From positions 1-29,210 of the forward strand of contig JBNJEM010000020.1 in the NCBI GenBank assembly GCA_051745935.1: a stretch of 29,210 nt of DNA, read 5' to 3'. Shown one piece after another: positions 15,881 to 23,624 of this stretch (position 1 is its first letter; each line of letters opens with the position of its first letter). A program made the position numbers and the translations under genes. The DNA is from JBNJEM01 sp051745935. Lineage in GTDB: Bacteria; Planctomycetota; Planctomycetia; Pirellulales; Pirellulaceae. The notes under the pieces are model-generated. The model was not told where the DNA came from. It saw only the letters and a list, made by a program, of their open reading frames with translations, and did not search any database.

Positions 15881-17101
15881 TCAGTGTGGTCTCAAAATGG
15901 CCCGATGCGCGTTGGCCAACAGAATGCACGAATTATATTGACGACAGATGCGGTTGATTTGTTCAGGTTTTTCAATATGCCCCATGCCCAGTGATTCCAC
16001 GGCCCCCTCGTCCAGCTGGCTTAACAGGAAAATGTGCGAGGCATCTCGAGCATCGCCCAGCAAGTGCGCGGCAACTGAATCCTCCCAATGCGTGCTCCCT
16101 GAGGGCGTCAGCAAGGTCTCTCCGTCGCCGCCCCCGCCCATCAACCGTTCCAAGGCGGGACCCGGTTCACAGGAGAGCTCGGTACAGAGGACGATCGTCC
16201 CTTCCGGAAGGCAGGCTTGTTGAGCAGCGTGCAATGCCCGTCCAAGGTTCTCCCAGGACTGATTGTCCAATTGCCCCTCAATCGTGGCCACCACCAGCTC
16301 GGCCCTCCTCGACACGTCGTAGGCCCAGGTTGCATTAACCAAGGCCCGGCCTTGGCGCGATACGTGTTCGTCCAAACCCGCCAGAACCCGCAGCACCGAT
16401 TCGCCCGGCCCCGCGACGACTTGCAAAGTCAGCTGGACTCCCAGCAACCAGGCAATTTCGTTCGCTTTGTCCCATAAATGCCGTTTCTGATCGCCGCTCG
16501 CCATGGCGTCAGGACCGCGAAATTGGTGTTGGGTTTCCGAATCTGAAAACGTGGGACATAGGCCAGCATGCGGGCCCGTGTAAAGCAACGCTGATTCAGG
16601 CCGCAAAAGATTCACGGGGATGACCAGATCGGCGTCGCAAAGCAGTCGATTCAACACCACCGGGGTCGCGTCTTTGGAAGCGGCCAAATAGGCCAGCTGT
16701 CCTTGGTCGTCCGGGTCATGGACCGCGAAATTGACCTGTCGAGCACTGGTGGGCAGCTCGGCTGTTATCTGGTCAGTGGGCAGGTGCCGCCGGGTCTGCA
16801 GTACCGTGATGTGGTCGGGCTCGACAACCGTGTCCAGTAACGCCCCCACGACGCCCGCCACAATTTCACCGGACCGCGGCACATCGGGGTCAATCGCTAT
16901 CACCACCCGATCCCCCGGCACCACCGCTTCCCCCAACGGCGGAAAACTCACCGGATTCGACAACGCGCCCGCCACCGCCTCAGCCGGGTCGCTGACCACC
17001 GTGCCAGGCACCTCGGTACAATCAGCCACCAGGGCCTCGGCGGGCAAATCCAATCGCAGCGTCGATGAGGTTCCATATCGAAGTCGGCGTTTCTCGCTCA
17101 T
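15881..17101 (-). CDS. LarA-like (DUF2088) protein, catalytic residues apparently degenerate
   Basis: This 406-aa protein begins with the LarA-type N-terminus (LRYGTSSTLRLDLP at 7-20) and continues with GDRVVIAIDPDVPRSGEIV (63-81). The segment at 138-190 (YLAASKDATPVVLNRLLCDADLVIPV, then LLYTGPHAGLCPTFSDSET) corresponds to the LarA region that normally reads GGKSLLPGIAG. LarA is a nickel-dependent lactate racemase whose cofactor is bound through a Lys in that motif and whose active site uses His residues in a THRP-like loop. Here the Lys is not visible (GPHAG) and the loop reads TRRHLP, so racemase activity is doubtful. The ATG at 17101 precedes MSEKRR; the frame is open to 17149 but without support. 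The kinase ATG is 1 bp after its stop codon, so the two are likely one operon. It could be an enzyme on another substrate or a binding protein. Confidence 0.8.
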   Translation of the reverse strand: MSEKRRLRYGTSSTLRLDLPAEALVADCTEVPGTVVSDPAEAVAGALSNPVSFPPLGEAVVPGDRVVIAIDPDVPRSGEIVAGVVGALLDTVVEPDHITVLQTRRHLPTDQITAELPTSARQVNFAVHDPDDQGQLAYLAASKDATPVVLNRLLCDADLVIPVNLLRPESALLYTGPHAGLCPTFSDSETQHQFRGPDAMASGDQKRHLWDKANEIAWLLGVQLTLQVVAGPGESVLRVLAGLDEHVSRQGRALVNATWAYDVSRRAELVVATIEGQLDNQSWENLGRALHAAQQACLPEGTIVLCTELSCEPGPALERLMGGGGDGETLLTPSGSTHWEDSVAAHLLGDARDASHIFLLSQLDEGAVESLGMGHIEKPEQINRICRQYNSCILLANAHRAILRPH

Positions 17102-17140
17102 ATGCCCCTTAACCCGAATACCCGTGCCAAAAAACTCTAA

Positions 17141-17292
17141 CCAAACCACTCACGTGCCCCGCCATCGAAGGACTTGGAAGCGGGAACCGTTTTTCCAACC
17201 GGCTGCAAAACTCGAACCAAACCACTCGCGTGTCCCACCATCGAAGGACTTGGAAGCGGGAACCGTTTTTCCAACTGGCTGCAAAACCTGTA
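17141..17292 (+). repeat. 76-bp tandem duplication related to family B
   Basis: Two head-to-tail units start with CCAAACCACTC at 17141 and 17217. They differ at only a few bases (CACGTGCCCCGCC against CGCGTGTCCCACC). The core GGACTTGGAAGCGGGAACCG and the end GGCTGCAAAAC resemble the family B core and end, so each unit is probably a diverged family B copy. The array begins 40 bp upstream of the LarA-like start codon. Confidence 0.75.
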
Positions 17293-17814
17293 ACATGACG
17301 ACCCGATCAGCGAGTGCCATGCCCGGGCACCGATGACAGCCGCGCCCCGGCAGACCGCCCCAATCCCAAGCCACTTCGCGTCCCCTAGCTCCCGCTGCCT
17401 GCCGACCTTTCCAGCTGCCCTGTCGCGGATTCTGTTTGTTGAAGATTCCTTCCCGTCCAACCGAAAAAACGAAGCATAGCACTCTGCTCACGCCACGGTC
17501 AAGTTGCAATCTCAGGTCACATGAGAAACCTCTGGGAACTAGGCAAAAACAGTGGTCTAGGTGAACGGCGGGTTTTGACTCGGCCCGGGCGGCCCGCTAC
17601 CGTTGGCTGGTTGACACGACGCAGCACCCGGACGCACCGCGCCGCTTGGAACGTGCTTTTGTAACTTTTTAGCGAACTGAAGTAAGGCTCTTCCAGGCAA
17701 TGAGGGTTGGACAACGGCCCGCGTGGAGCGTGATTTGTGATCACGAAGCGAGGATTCTATTTCAGACGGCTAAAGTGTTACGCGCTTTTCCGTTGCAATC
17801 CGCACCGCCAAACC

Positions 17815-17820
17815 AAGGAG
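17815..17820 (+). promoter_or_regulatory. Ribosome binding site fixing a GTG start
   Basis: AAGGAG at 17815-17820 lies 8 nt before the GTG at 17829. This decides the start of the following lipoprotein gene, since the frame is open further upstream to an ATG at 17700 that would put 43 residues ahead of the signal peptide. Confidence 0.75.
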
Positions 17821-17828
17821 ATTTTGCC

Positions 17829-20261
17829 GTGTCACGCCTTTTTCAATTGCGGCGTTTGCGTTGGGGGCAGGCGTTTTGTCTAGCGAGCTTGCTTATTTGG
17901 AGCGGCTGCGACCGCCCCTCACAACGCGCGGACCCCAAACCGAAGTCGACCGCCGAGGACGTCATGGAGCAGCTGTTGCATGCGTATCGCGGCGCTGATT
18001 GCTATCACGACAACGCCCTGGTCCGCCTCCAGTATCATCGTAATGGGAAAAGCTACAAAGATGAAGCGCCACTGGCCGTCCGTTGGCAAGCCCCCAATCA
18101 GCTCAACGTACGGGCCTACCAAGCGGAAGTGGTGTGTGACGGCACCCAACTCATGGCCCGCATTCATGATGAAGCAACGGGAGACTTCGATGGTCAGGTG
18201 GTGGTCCGCCCGGCCCCCGACAATTTGACGCTGGACCAGTTGTGGGGGGAGGATGAGATTTTGAGTTTGTCATTTCGCCAAGGACTGGCCGGTTACCCGA
18301 TACAAATGGACCTGCTCTTGTCGAATTCGCCGTTGGCCGCGCTGAGAACCGACAACGCTCGACAGTCGCTGCTTGCCCCCCGGCGGCTCGGCGGTCGCGT
18401 CTGCCACCGCCTGAAGGTGGACACGGACGACGGAACGTTCATATTATGGGTGGACCAAGAGGACTTTGTCGTGCGTCGCGTGGAGTACCCGGCGGCGACG
18501 TTCGCGCCGGAAGTGGCTCGGGATGAATCCGTCGATAATGCCCGGTTGACCGTGGAGTGTCCTGAAGCTTCATTCGAGCCCCCCGCCTCTCCCACCGATA
18601 TGTTTGCGGTAAACATCCCCTCCAATGCCAAACGCGTCAAACAATTGATCCCGCTCCCCAACGAATTGCCATCCGATCTGTTCGGGAAGAAAGCCACGCC
18701 GTACCAGTTCAAGCTGCTCTCCGGAGAGTCGTTTTCCAACCAATCGCTGGGCGATCGCATCAAAGTCCTGGTCTGGTTCAACAACCATCCCGCCTGTGAA
18801 TCGACGGTTCAGCAGTTAAACCAAGTGTACCAACAGTATCAGGATCAGGACAACGTCGCTATCCGGGCGATCTGTGTTGCCGGACCGAGTTTCGATGACC
18901 AAAAGATCAGGGCGTTAATCCAGGGTTGGCGGGTTGATGTGCCCGTGGCCCGGGACCCTCATGCCGTGGGCCGAGATCTCTTCAACGTGCCCTGGGCCCC
19001 GACGCTCGTGGTTTTGGACGGCCAGGACGTGGTGCAGATCTATGAGGTGGGGGCCAACCCGAACCTCGTCGCTGAATTGCCTCAGGTACTCGAGCAGCTC
19101 CTGGCAGGCGACGACGTGGCGGGCACCATCCTTGACCAGTTCCAGAAAGAACGCTCGCGCTACGAGCGCGCCTTGCAACGCGGTAGGCCCCTGCCATCCT
19201 CGGAAATGGCGGAGGATCCGGCGACCCGGAGTCCAACCTCGCCGCAAGTACTCCAGATCAAACCGCTGTGGACCAACGAGTCACTCGAGGAAACCGGCAA
19301 CGTGCTGGCTATTCAAGACTCCCAAGATGAAACTCGGTTTTTGGTGCACGAAGGCTGGCGCACGATCACTGAAATCAGCGACGAAGGCACCGTGTTGGCT
19401 CGACACGAATTGAACTTGCCCGCTCGCGCCGCGATTACTCAACTGAAGAGCCGCACGGACGCGAACGGTCACAGGTATTACGTGGCTTGGTCGCGACGCA
19501 ATCCACAAGTGCACGTTTTCGATGGTCAGTGGAAACGTGTTCTCAGCTATCCAGCACGGACGGAGGACGCCGAAGTCGAGGACGCGATGTTAAGCGACTT
19601 GGATGGCGATGGTCAGTTGGAACTGCAGGTCGGATTTTGGAAAACGGCGGGGGTGCACTGCGTATCGCTGAGCGGCGGTAAGCTCTGGGAAAACCAGGAA
19701 ACCACCCACGTCCTGTCGCTCATGAAAGCCACGCCAGTCAACGGTCATTCCGCGTTGTGGGTGTCGTCCGCGTCGGGACACGTGACCCAATTGGACCGTC
19801 ACGGCCGGGGCACGTCCCTCGATCAACACACCGGTCAACTGACTCATCAGCTGTTCCGTGCCCCCTCGGCGGAGGACTCCTCGGTCCCCTATTGCGCGAT
19901 CTCCTACGGCCTGGAAGGGCGCCGCCTGGCCCTCGGGCTGGGTCCCGAGGGGGATTCGAAGTGGCGATATAGTCTGCCGGCTGGAGCATTTGCCGCGCAA
20001 GTGCGATTCGTGACCTCCGCGCGGCTGTTGGACGAGAACACCAGCCATTGGTTGATTGCCGGAGCAAACGGGAGTCTGCATATCATTAGCCAAGACGGGC
20101 GGATGACCGACCACTTCCAGGTCGGCCAGAACATCGCCGGACTGGCCGGTGGGCGACACGACTCCGCCGGTATCTTGGTGGTCAGCCATCAAGATGGCCT
20201 GCAAGCGTGGCAGGTCTTTCCCCCCACGACCGCCAGTAACACGACCGCCAGTCAGGAGTAA
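17829..20261 (+). CDS. Lipoprotein with LolA/DUF2092-like, thioredoxin-like and propeller regions
   Basis: This protein is 810 aa from the GTG at 17829. The N-terminus has basic residues, a hydrophobic stretch and Cys27 in a WSGC context, a poor but possible lipobox. Residues about 40-270 look like a lipoprotein-sorting (LolA/DUF2092-like) domain: FYRGADCYHD-type start, APLAVRWQAPNQL, VCDGTQLMARI, then VCHRLKVDTDDGTFILWVDQ. Residues about 285-430 are TlpA/redoxin-like (ATPYQFKLLSGESF, VLVWFNNHPACES, VPWAPTLVVLDGQD with the cis-Pro). The usual CxxC is reduced to one Cys (about 321), so disulfide reductase activity is unlikely. The C-terminal 340 residues resemble a beta-propeller, with one calcium-type loop, SDLDGDGQLEL, at about 590. 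It is divergent from the LarA-like/kinase block and shares its calcium-propeller theme. The function is not known. Confidence 0.8.
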   Translation: MSRLFQLRRLRWGQAFCLASLLIWSGCDRPSQRADPKPKSTAEDVMEQLLHAYRGADCYHDNALVRLQYHRNGKSYKDEAPLAVRWQAPNQLNVRAYQAEVVCDGTQLMARIHDEATGDFDGQVVVRPAPDNLTLDQLWGEDEILSLSFRQGLAGYPIQMDLLLSNSPLAALRTDNARQSLLAPRRLGGRVCHRLKVDTDDGTFILWVDQEDFVVRRVEYPAATFAPEVARDESVDNARLTVECPEASFEPPASPTDMFAVNIPSNAKRVKQLIPLPNELPSDLFGKKATPYQFKLLSGESFSNQSLGDRIKVLVWFNNHPACESTVQQLNQVYQQYQDQDNVAIRAICVAGPSFDDQKIRALIQGWRVDVPVARDPHAVGRDLFNVPWAPTLVVLDGQDVVQIYEVGANPNLVAELPQVLEQLLAGDDVAGTILDQFQKERSRYERALQRGRPLPSSEMAEDPATRSPTSPQVLQIKPLWTNESLEETGNVLAIQDSQDETRFLVHEGWRTITEISDEGTVLARHELNLPARAAITQLKSRTDANGHRYYVAWSRRNPQVHVFDGQWKRVLSYPARTEDAEVEDAMLSDLDGDGQLELQVGFWKTAGVHCVSLSGGKLWENQETTHVLSLMKATPVNGHSALWVSSASGHVTQLDRHGRGTSLDQHTGQLTHQLFRAPSAEDSSVPYCAISYGLEGRRLALGLGPEGDSKWRYSLPAGAFAAQVRFVTSARLLDENTSHWLIAGANGSLHIISQDGRMTDHFQVGQNIAGLAGGRHDSAGILVVSHQDGLQAWQVFPPTTASNTTASQE

Positions 20262-20263
20262 CG

Positions 20264-20347
20264 ATGCAGACTCCGGAACTGGACCCCGTGACGCAAACGA
20301 TGAGCGTCTTGGCGCGTAACATGCGCGCACGGTGCGCGCCTCCTTGA
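20264..20347 (+). CDS. 27-codon ORF, possibly the truncated start of a lost gene
   Basis: The ATG at 20264 is preceded by AGGAG (20254-20258) that overlaps the end of the upstream gene, as in translationally coupled operons. It encodes 27 residues (MQTPELDPVTQTMSVLARN and a short tail) and stops at 20345-20347, just before an IS66 transposase remnant. This looks like the first codons of a downstream operon gene cut off by a transposition or deletion event, but a genuine small peptide cannot be excluded. No family was recognised. Confidence 0.4.
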   Translation: MQTPELDPVTQTMSVLARNMRARCAPP

Positions 20348-20426
20348 GGTGAGCGGCCAACGGGAGCGCACTACCCCTGTGCGGGGTTCCCATTTGGTTG
20401 GCGGCCCTGCCGCCTTAGGGTTGGAC

Positions 20427-20798
20427 TTCAACGGCTGCTTGGCATACCACGAAGACCTTCTCTGGCAAGCCACTCGCTACGTGCCCTCCACACGAGAGGC
20501 CCAGAATCTCGCACGGCGATTTGAAAACCACGGTGAGAGTTACATCCAATTCATTACGACACCTGGAATTGATCCGACTAACAATATCGCGGAACAGGCA
20601 ATTCGATTTGTTGTGATTGATCGGCATGTAACGCAAGGATCTCGAAGTGAAGCGGGGCAGCGCTGGCTGGAACGTATTTGGACGACCATTGCCACTTGCA
20701 CTCAGCAAGGTCGATCCGTATTCGAGTTCCTTGTTGACTCCGTCGTTGCTCACTTCTCAGGAAACGATCCCCCATCCCTGATTTTCGACACATCTTGA
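20427..20798 (+). pseudogene. IS66 family transposase, 5'-truncated
   Basis: The frame encodes the C-terminal part of an IS66-type transposase: EAQNLARRFENHGESYIQFI, then GIDPTNNIAEQAIRFVVIDR, TQGSRSEAGQRWLERIW and QQGRSVFEFL. The conserved TNN.AEQAIR and RSEAGQRW words are characteristic of the family. The N-terminal DNA-binding part and most of the DDE domain are missing. Similarity starts near 20427; the upstream codons in frame (from 20349) do not fit. No terminal inverted repeats or accessory IS66 genes were seen, so the element is dead. Confidence 0.85.
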
Positions 20799-21169
20799 AC
20801 GCGGTTCCGCCGCCGGCAATCGCACAATCTCAACTGCACAATTTGAGTCGTGCGATCCTCGAATGCCTAGCCACTACGTGCTCGAAATGGGCCACTACCG
20901 GCATCAGCATGCCTTCTATCCCGTGAAGGGCTACCTCAAAACCTTCCGGCTTATCGGAGTTGCTCTGCAGAATCGGTGCAAAGCGGTTGCCCAATCGCCC
21001 GGGACCGTGCGGTAGCCAGACTTTTTGTCTCGCCGCCAGATGCCAAAATGCTTCCGCGCTGCCTCGTAGAGCTGTCGGTCCCGTCGCATGTTGCGCTGTG
21101 CCCACATGTCGTTCCCGTTACACGTCCTTCATTTCCGTGAACGAATGTCGCGCAATTCCGCTTGACCAT
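20799..21169. other. Gene-poor remnant region after the IS66 fragment
   Basis: About 370 bp between the IS66 remnant and the sulfatase gene. It includes GCACAATCTCAACTGCACAATTTGA near 20824-20848 (a GCACAAT word repeated) and a short minus-strand frame at 20931-21107, listed separately. Otherwise nothing recognisable. It looks like debris of past insertions. Confidence 0.45.
20931..21107 (-). pseudogene. Short ORF with a DNA-binding-repeat-like segment, possible remnant
   Basis: This 58-codon minus-strand frame encodes RQLYEAARKHFGIWRR near its start. That resembles the small helical repeat found beside some homing endonucleases and HNH-type proteins (LY.AA...FGSWR.AL). The rest (RTVPGDWATALHRFCRA) is not recognised. 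It has no clear ribosome site and lies between an IS66 remnant and the sulfatase gene. It is either a remnant of a mobile gene or chance. An overlapping frame from 21105 is also open to 20830. Confidence 0.3.
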
Positions 21170-22594
21170 TCAGGGACTGGTCGATTTGGAAATCTTTTGT
21201 TCCCATTCGGAAAAGGTCGTTGCCAAATCCGTCAACTGCTGGGGATGTTCATCGGCGAGATCCCGCGTTTCGCCGATATCCCGTTTCAGGTGGTACAGCT
21301 GCCATGGCTGTTGAGGTTTTTCTCGGACGATTTTCCATGGGCCCTTCCGCAGGGCGGCATGGGTGCGGTAGCGGAAATAGAGCGAGTCATGGGGCGACGC
21401 GGCACTCTCGGTTAGCACGGGAAGCGGATCTTTGCCATCGAGCACGCGATCCGCCGGCACCGAGGCACCGGATAGTTTGGCGCAGGCGATCAACAAATCG
21501 GGGGACCATAGCGGTTGTTCCACCACGCAGCCGGCGGGAATTTCCCCTGGCCACCGCGCCAACGCCGCCACCCGCAAGCCACCCTCCCAACAGGTGACGC
21601 CACCGTGGCGAAGCGGCTCGTTGGACCCGACGTCGATTCCCTTCCGGCCCAGCTTGAATGCTCCGTTGTCGGAGTAGAAAAAGACAAACGTGTTCTCGAT
21701 CTCCCCCGCCGACTCCACGGCATCCAAAACGCGGCCAATTCCTTTGTCCAACGCCGTGACCACCGCCCGGTATCGCTTTTCCGGATCGGGTTCATCTGGT
21801 GAAAGACCATAAACTGAAAAAGCCCAATCAGGCGCTTGCCACCGGACCGGCTGTCCGGGCTTCTTGTTCTTGGCGTTGGGAAAGTGCGGCGCGTTGAAGG
21901 GCAAATAGCAAAACCACGGCGTGCCGGAATCCGAATGGCGCTGGATGAAGTCAATGGCGGCATTGGCGAACAGTGTGGTTGAGTATTGACCGTCCGCGTG
22001 CAGTTCGCTCGTGCCCTGAAACAAGTCGTGCTTGCCACCATACACGTGATGGTAGTAGTCCATGTTGCCGGAGGCATGGCCCACGAACTCGTCAAACCCG
22101 CGCTCCGTCGGTCTCGAGCCGCGAGCGAATCCAATATTCCATTTCCCAAAACATCCGGTCGCGTACGGCGTTGGAGCCTGTTTCAGAAGCTGGGGGATGA
22201 GGATCTCGTCATGATTCAACCCCGTGCCGTAGTTGCCCTTGATACCGGGCAGCTGATAATCCAACCCATGTCTTTGAGCAACGCGGCCGGTCAGTAGGCA
22301 AGCGCGAGAAACCGTACAGGTGGGGCCGGCCGTGTAGAAGCTTGTCAACCGCGCCCCCTGCTTAGCCAACCGATTCAGCCGTGGCGTTTTAATGGGGGAT
22401 TGTGAATTGAAACATGGCAGATCCCCGTAGCCCAGGTTGTCCGCCGTAATAATGAGAATGTTCGGCCGCGTTTCGTTCCCCGAAGGCGTCTTGTTGGCCG
22501 CGTCCGTCGACGGGGTCCAAATCATGAAGACCATTAAGCCGACAACAAGACGCGGAATCTTACGCCATATCTTGCGCACCATGTACATGAACAC
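21170..22594 (-). CDS. Secreted type I sulfatase (arylsulfatase A family)
   Basis: This 474-aa protein has a signal peptide or anchor (about 12-33, LVVGLMVFMIWTPSTDAA). The sulfatase fold follows: PNILIITADNLGYGDLPCF (44-62), the formylglycine-type site TCTVSRACLLTGR (92-104), FYSDNGAFKLGRKG (metal-binding DN near the middle) and a C-terminal YHLKRDIGETRDLADE-type strand, typical of arylsulfatases. Sulfatases hydrolyse sulfate esters, here probably of algal polysaccharides. Two departures are visible: the site reads CTVSR instead of CxPxR/CxAxR, and the first metal motif reads DN rather than DD. The start is taken as GTG 22594 because GGAGGG lies 8 nt upstream; ATG 22588 or 22582 are alternatives. 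It is followed upstream by a small membrane protein on the same strand. Confidence 0.9.
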   Translation of the reverse strand: MFMYMVRKIWRKIPRLVVGLMVFMIWTPSTDAANKTPSGNETRPNILIITADNLGYGDLPCFNSQSPIKTPRLNRLAKQGARLTSFYTAGPTCTVSRACLLTGRVAQRHGLDYQLPGIKGNYGTGLNHDEILIPQLLKQAPTPYATGCFGKWNIGFARGSRPTERGFDEFVGHASGNMDYYHHVYGGKHDLFQGTSELHADGQYSTTLFANAAIDFIQRHSDSGTPWFCYLPFNAPHFPNAKNKKPGQPVRWQAPDWAFSVYGLSPDEPDPEKRYRAVVTALDKGIGRVLDAVESAGEIENTFVFFYSDNGAFKLGRKGIDVGSNEPLRHGGVTCWEGGLRVAALARWPGEIPAGCVVEQPLWSPDLLIACAKLSGASVPADRVLDGKDPLPVLTESAASPHDSLYFRYRTHAALRKGPWKIVREKPQQPWQLYHLKRDIGETRDLADEHPQQLTDLATTFSEWEQKISKSTSP

Positions 22595-22783
22595 TGAAAA
22601 AACCCTCCAACTTTCCGAGATGTCACCGGGTGGTATCGTGCCCAGTTGGCAGTCCGTCGCGCTCCCCCCGCTACATTTACCCTACGAAGATCACGCCGTC
22701 CCGCCCAGCGCCACGCCTGGCTCACGCCGGGAGTTTCCAATCACGTCGCTCTAATGTTGTTCAAACCGGCCAGTCGATCATCC

Positions 22784-22813
22784 GCCGATGTTACTGCCGC
22801 CGATGTTACTGCC
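22784..22813. repeat. 15-bp direct repeat, two units
   Basis: GCCGATGTTACTGCC occurs twice back to back at 22784-22798 and 22799-22813. It lies just past the stop codon of the small membrane protein gene (minus), in the gap before the sulfatase. Confidence 0.65.
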
Positions 22814-22817
22814 GGTC

Positions 22818-23297
22818 CTATTGCTGTTGAGCCAGTGGGTGTCCAGAAAGAGGTTGCTTCATCCGTCCGATTTGTTGCATGCGACGCTGCATTTGTGTTT
22901 CCATGCTTTCCGGATGGATCCGTTGCCATTGCCACTGACGTGGTTCGGATCGACGATATCCGAAGACGTGCACGATGTCGGTTGCATTGTCGCGAATCGT
23001 GCCCTGATACTCATACGCCCCCGACGACAAAAAGATTTCGCCGCGTGAATGGATTGGGCGACTCAGTTCACGCTCCCTGCCACCCGCTATTGGAATCTTC
23101 CGCACCTCGATTGTCGCCAACTCGGCGGCGGACCATTGCTTTCCCTGTAGATCGCGATGCACGCTTTTCACCGCTCCTGTTCGCAACGCCTCGGCAAAGC
23201 CGCTTTGCATGGCCCGGCATTGAAATCCCCAGATGCCGAGTGCCGCCAACGGGATTAACAGGATCACGCCGGTCGCCACGAGTGCTCGTTTGTCCAC
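22818..23297 (-). CDS. Small membrane-anchored protein of unknown function
   Basis: This 159-aa protein is read from a GTG at 23297 (MDKRALVATG). Residues about 6-25 form one hydrophobic helix (LVATGVILLIPLAALGIWGF); the rest is polar with beta-type stretches (ATIEVRKIPI, GEIFLSSGAYEYQGTIRDN) and a Gln/Met/Arg-rich C-terminus. No known domain was recognised. Upstream lies a G-rich run that could act as a weak ribosome site. It is on the same strand as the sulfatase, 223 bp ahead of it, so they may be co-transcribed. The GTG start and the lack of family support make this a moderate call. Confidence 0.5.
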   Translation of the reverse strand: MDKRALVATGVILLIPLAALGIWGFQCRAMQSGFAEALRTGAVKSVHRDLQGKQWSAAELATIEVRKIPIAGGRERELSRPIHSRGEIFLSSGAYEYQGTIRDNATDIVHVFGYRRSEPRQWQWQRIHPESMETQMQRRMQQIGRMKQPLSGHPLAQQQ

Positions 23298-23624
23298 GTC
23301 GCCCCCCCCATTTCAACTGCATGACCTTTCGCAACACTCGGATCGTCCTCGGAGCTCGCGATCTTTGAAGCAAACGTTCGGCACGGCCCGCTCGCGGCCC
23401 CGCCGCCAGTGGTGCGCCCCAGGCTGCTAACGATACAATTCTTCCTTCTTTCCTTTCTCTTGGTCACCGACCACTCGTCGTCGGTACCAGCTCGGCGAAC
23501 GAATGTCAAGCCCCGTGGCTATAAATCCGCCCGTCACGCCACCGATTGGCGCACTGGTGGGGTACACTATGTTTACAGTCCGCGACAAAAAAGAAACTGC
23601 CATTTATGTGAGTGAGAGGCAACC
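23298..23624. other. Divergent intergenic region
   Basis: About 330 bp between the small membrane protein (-) and the secreted protein at 23625 (+). No repeat of families A, B or C was seen, and no convincing promoter or hairpin. The open frames here overlap on both strands and lack ribosome sites. Confidence 0.45.

Larger units (their letters stand above)
17102..17828. other. Divergent promoter region with tandem 76-bp repeat
   Basis: This 727-bp gap separates the LarA-like gene (-) from the redoxin-like lipoprotein gene (+). It should contain both promoters. It holds a 76-bp tandem repeat at 17141-17292. Open frames on either strand within 17137-17744 overlap this repeat or lack ribosome sites. 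No clear promoter boxes were identified. Confidence 0.5.

Noticed and set aside
14569..15941. Plus-strand frames of up to 245 codons opposite the kinase
   Set aside because: They are antisense to a clear kinase domain with intact motifs.
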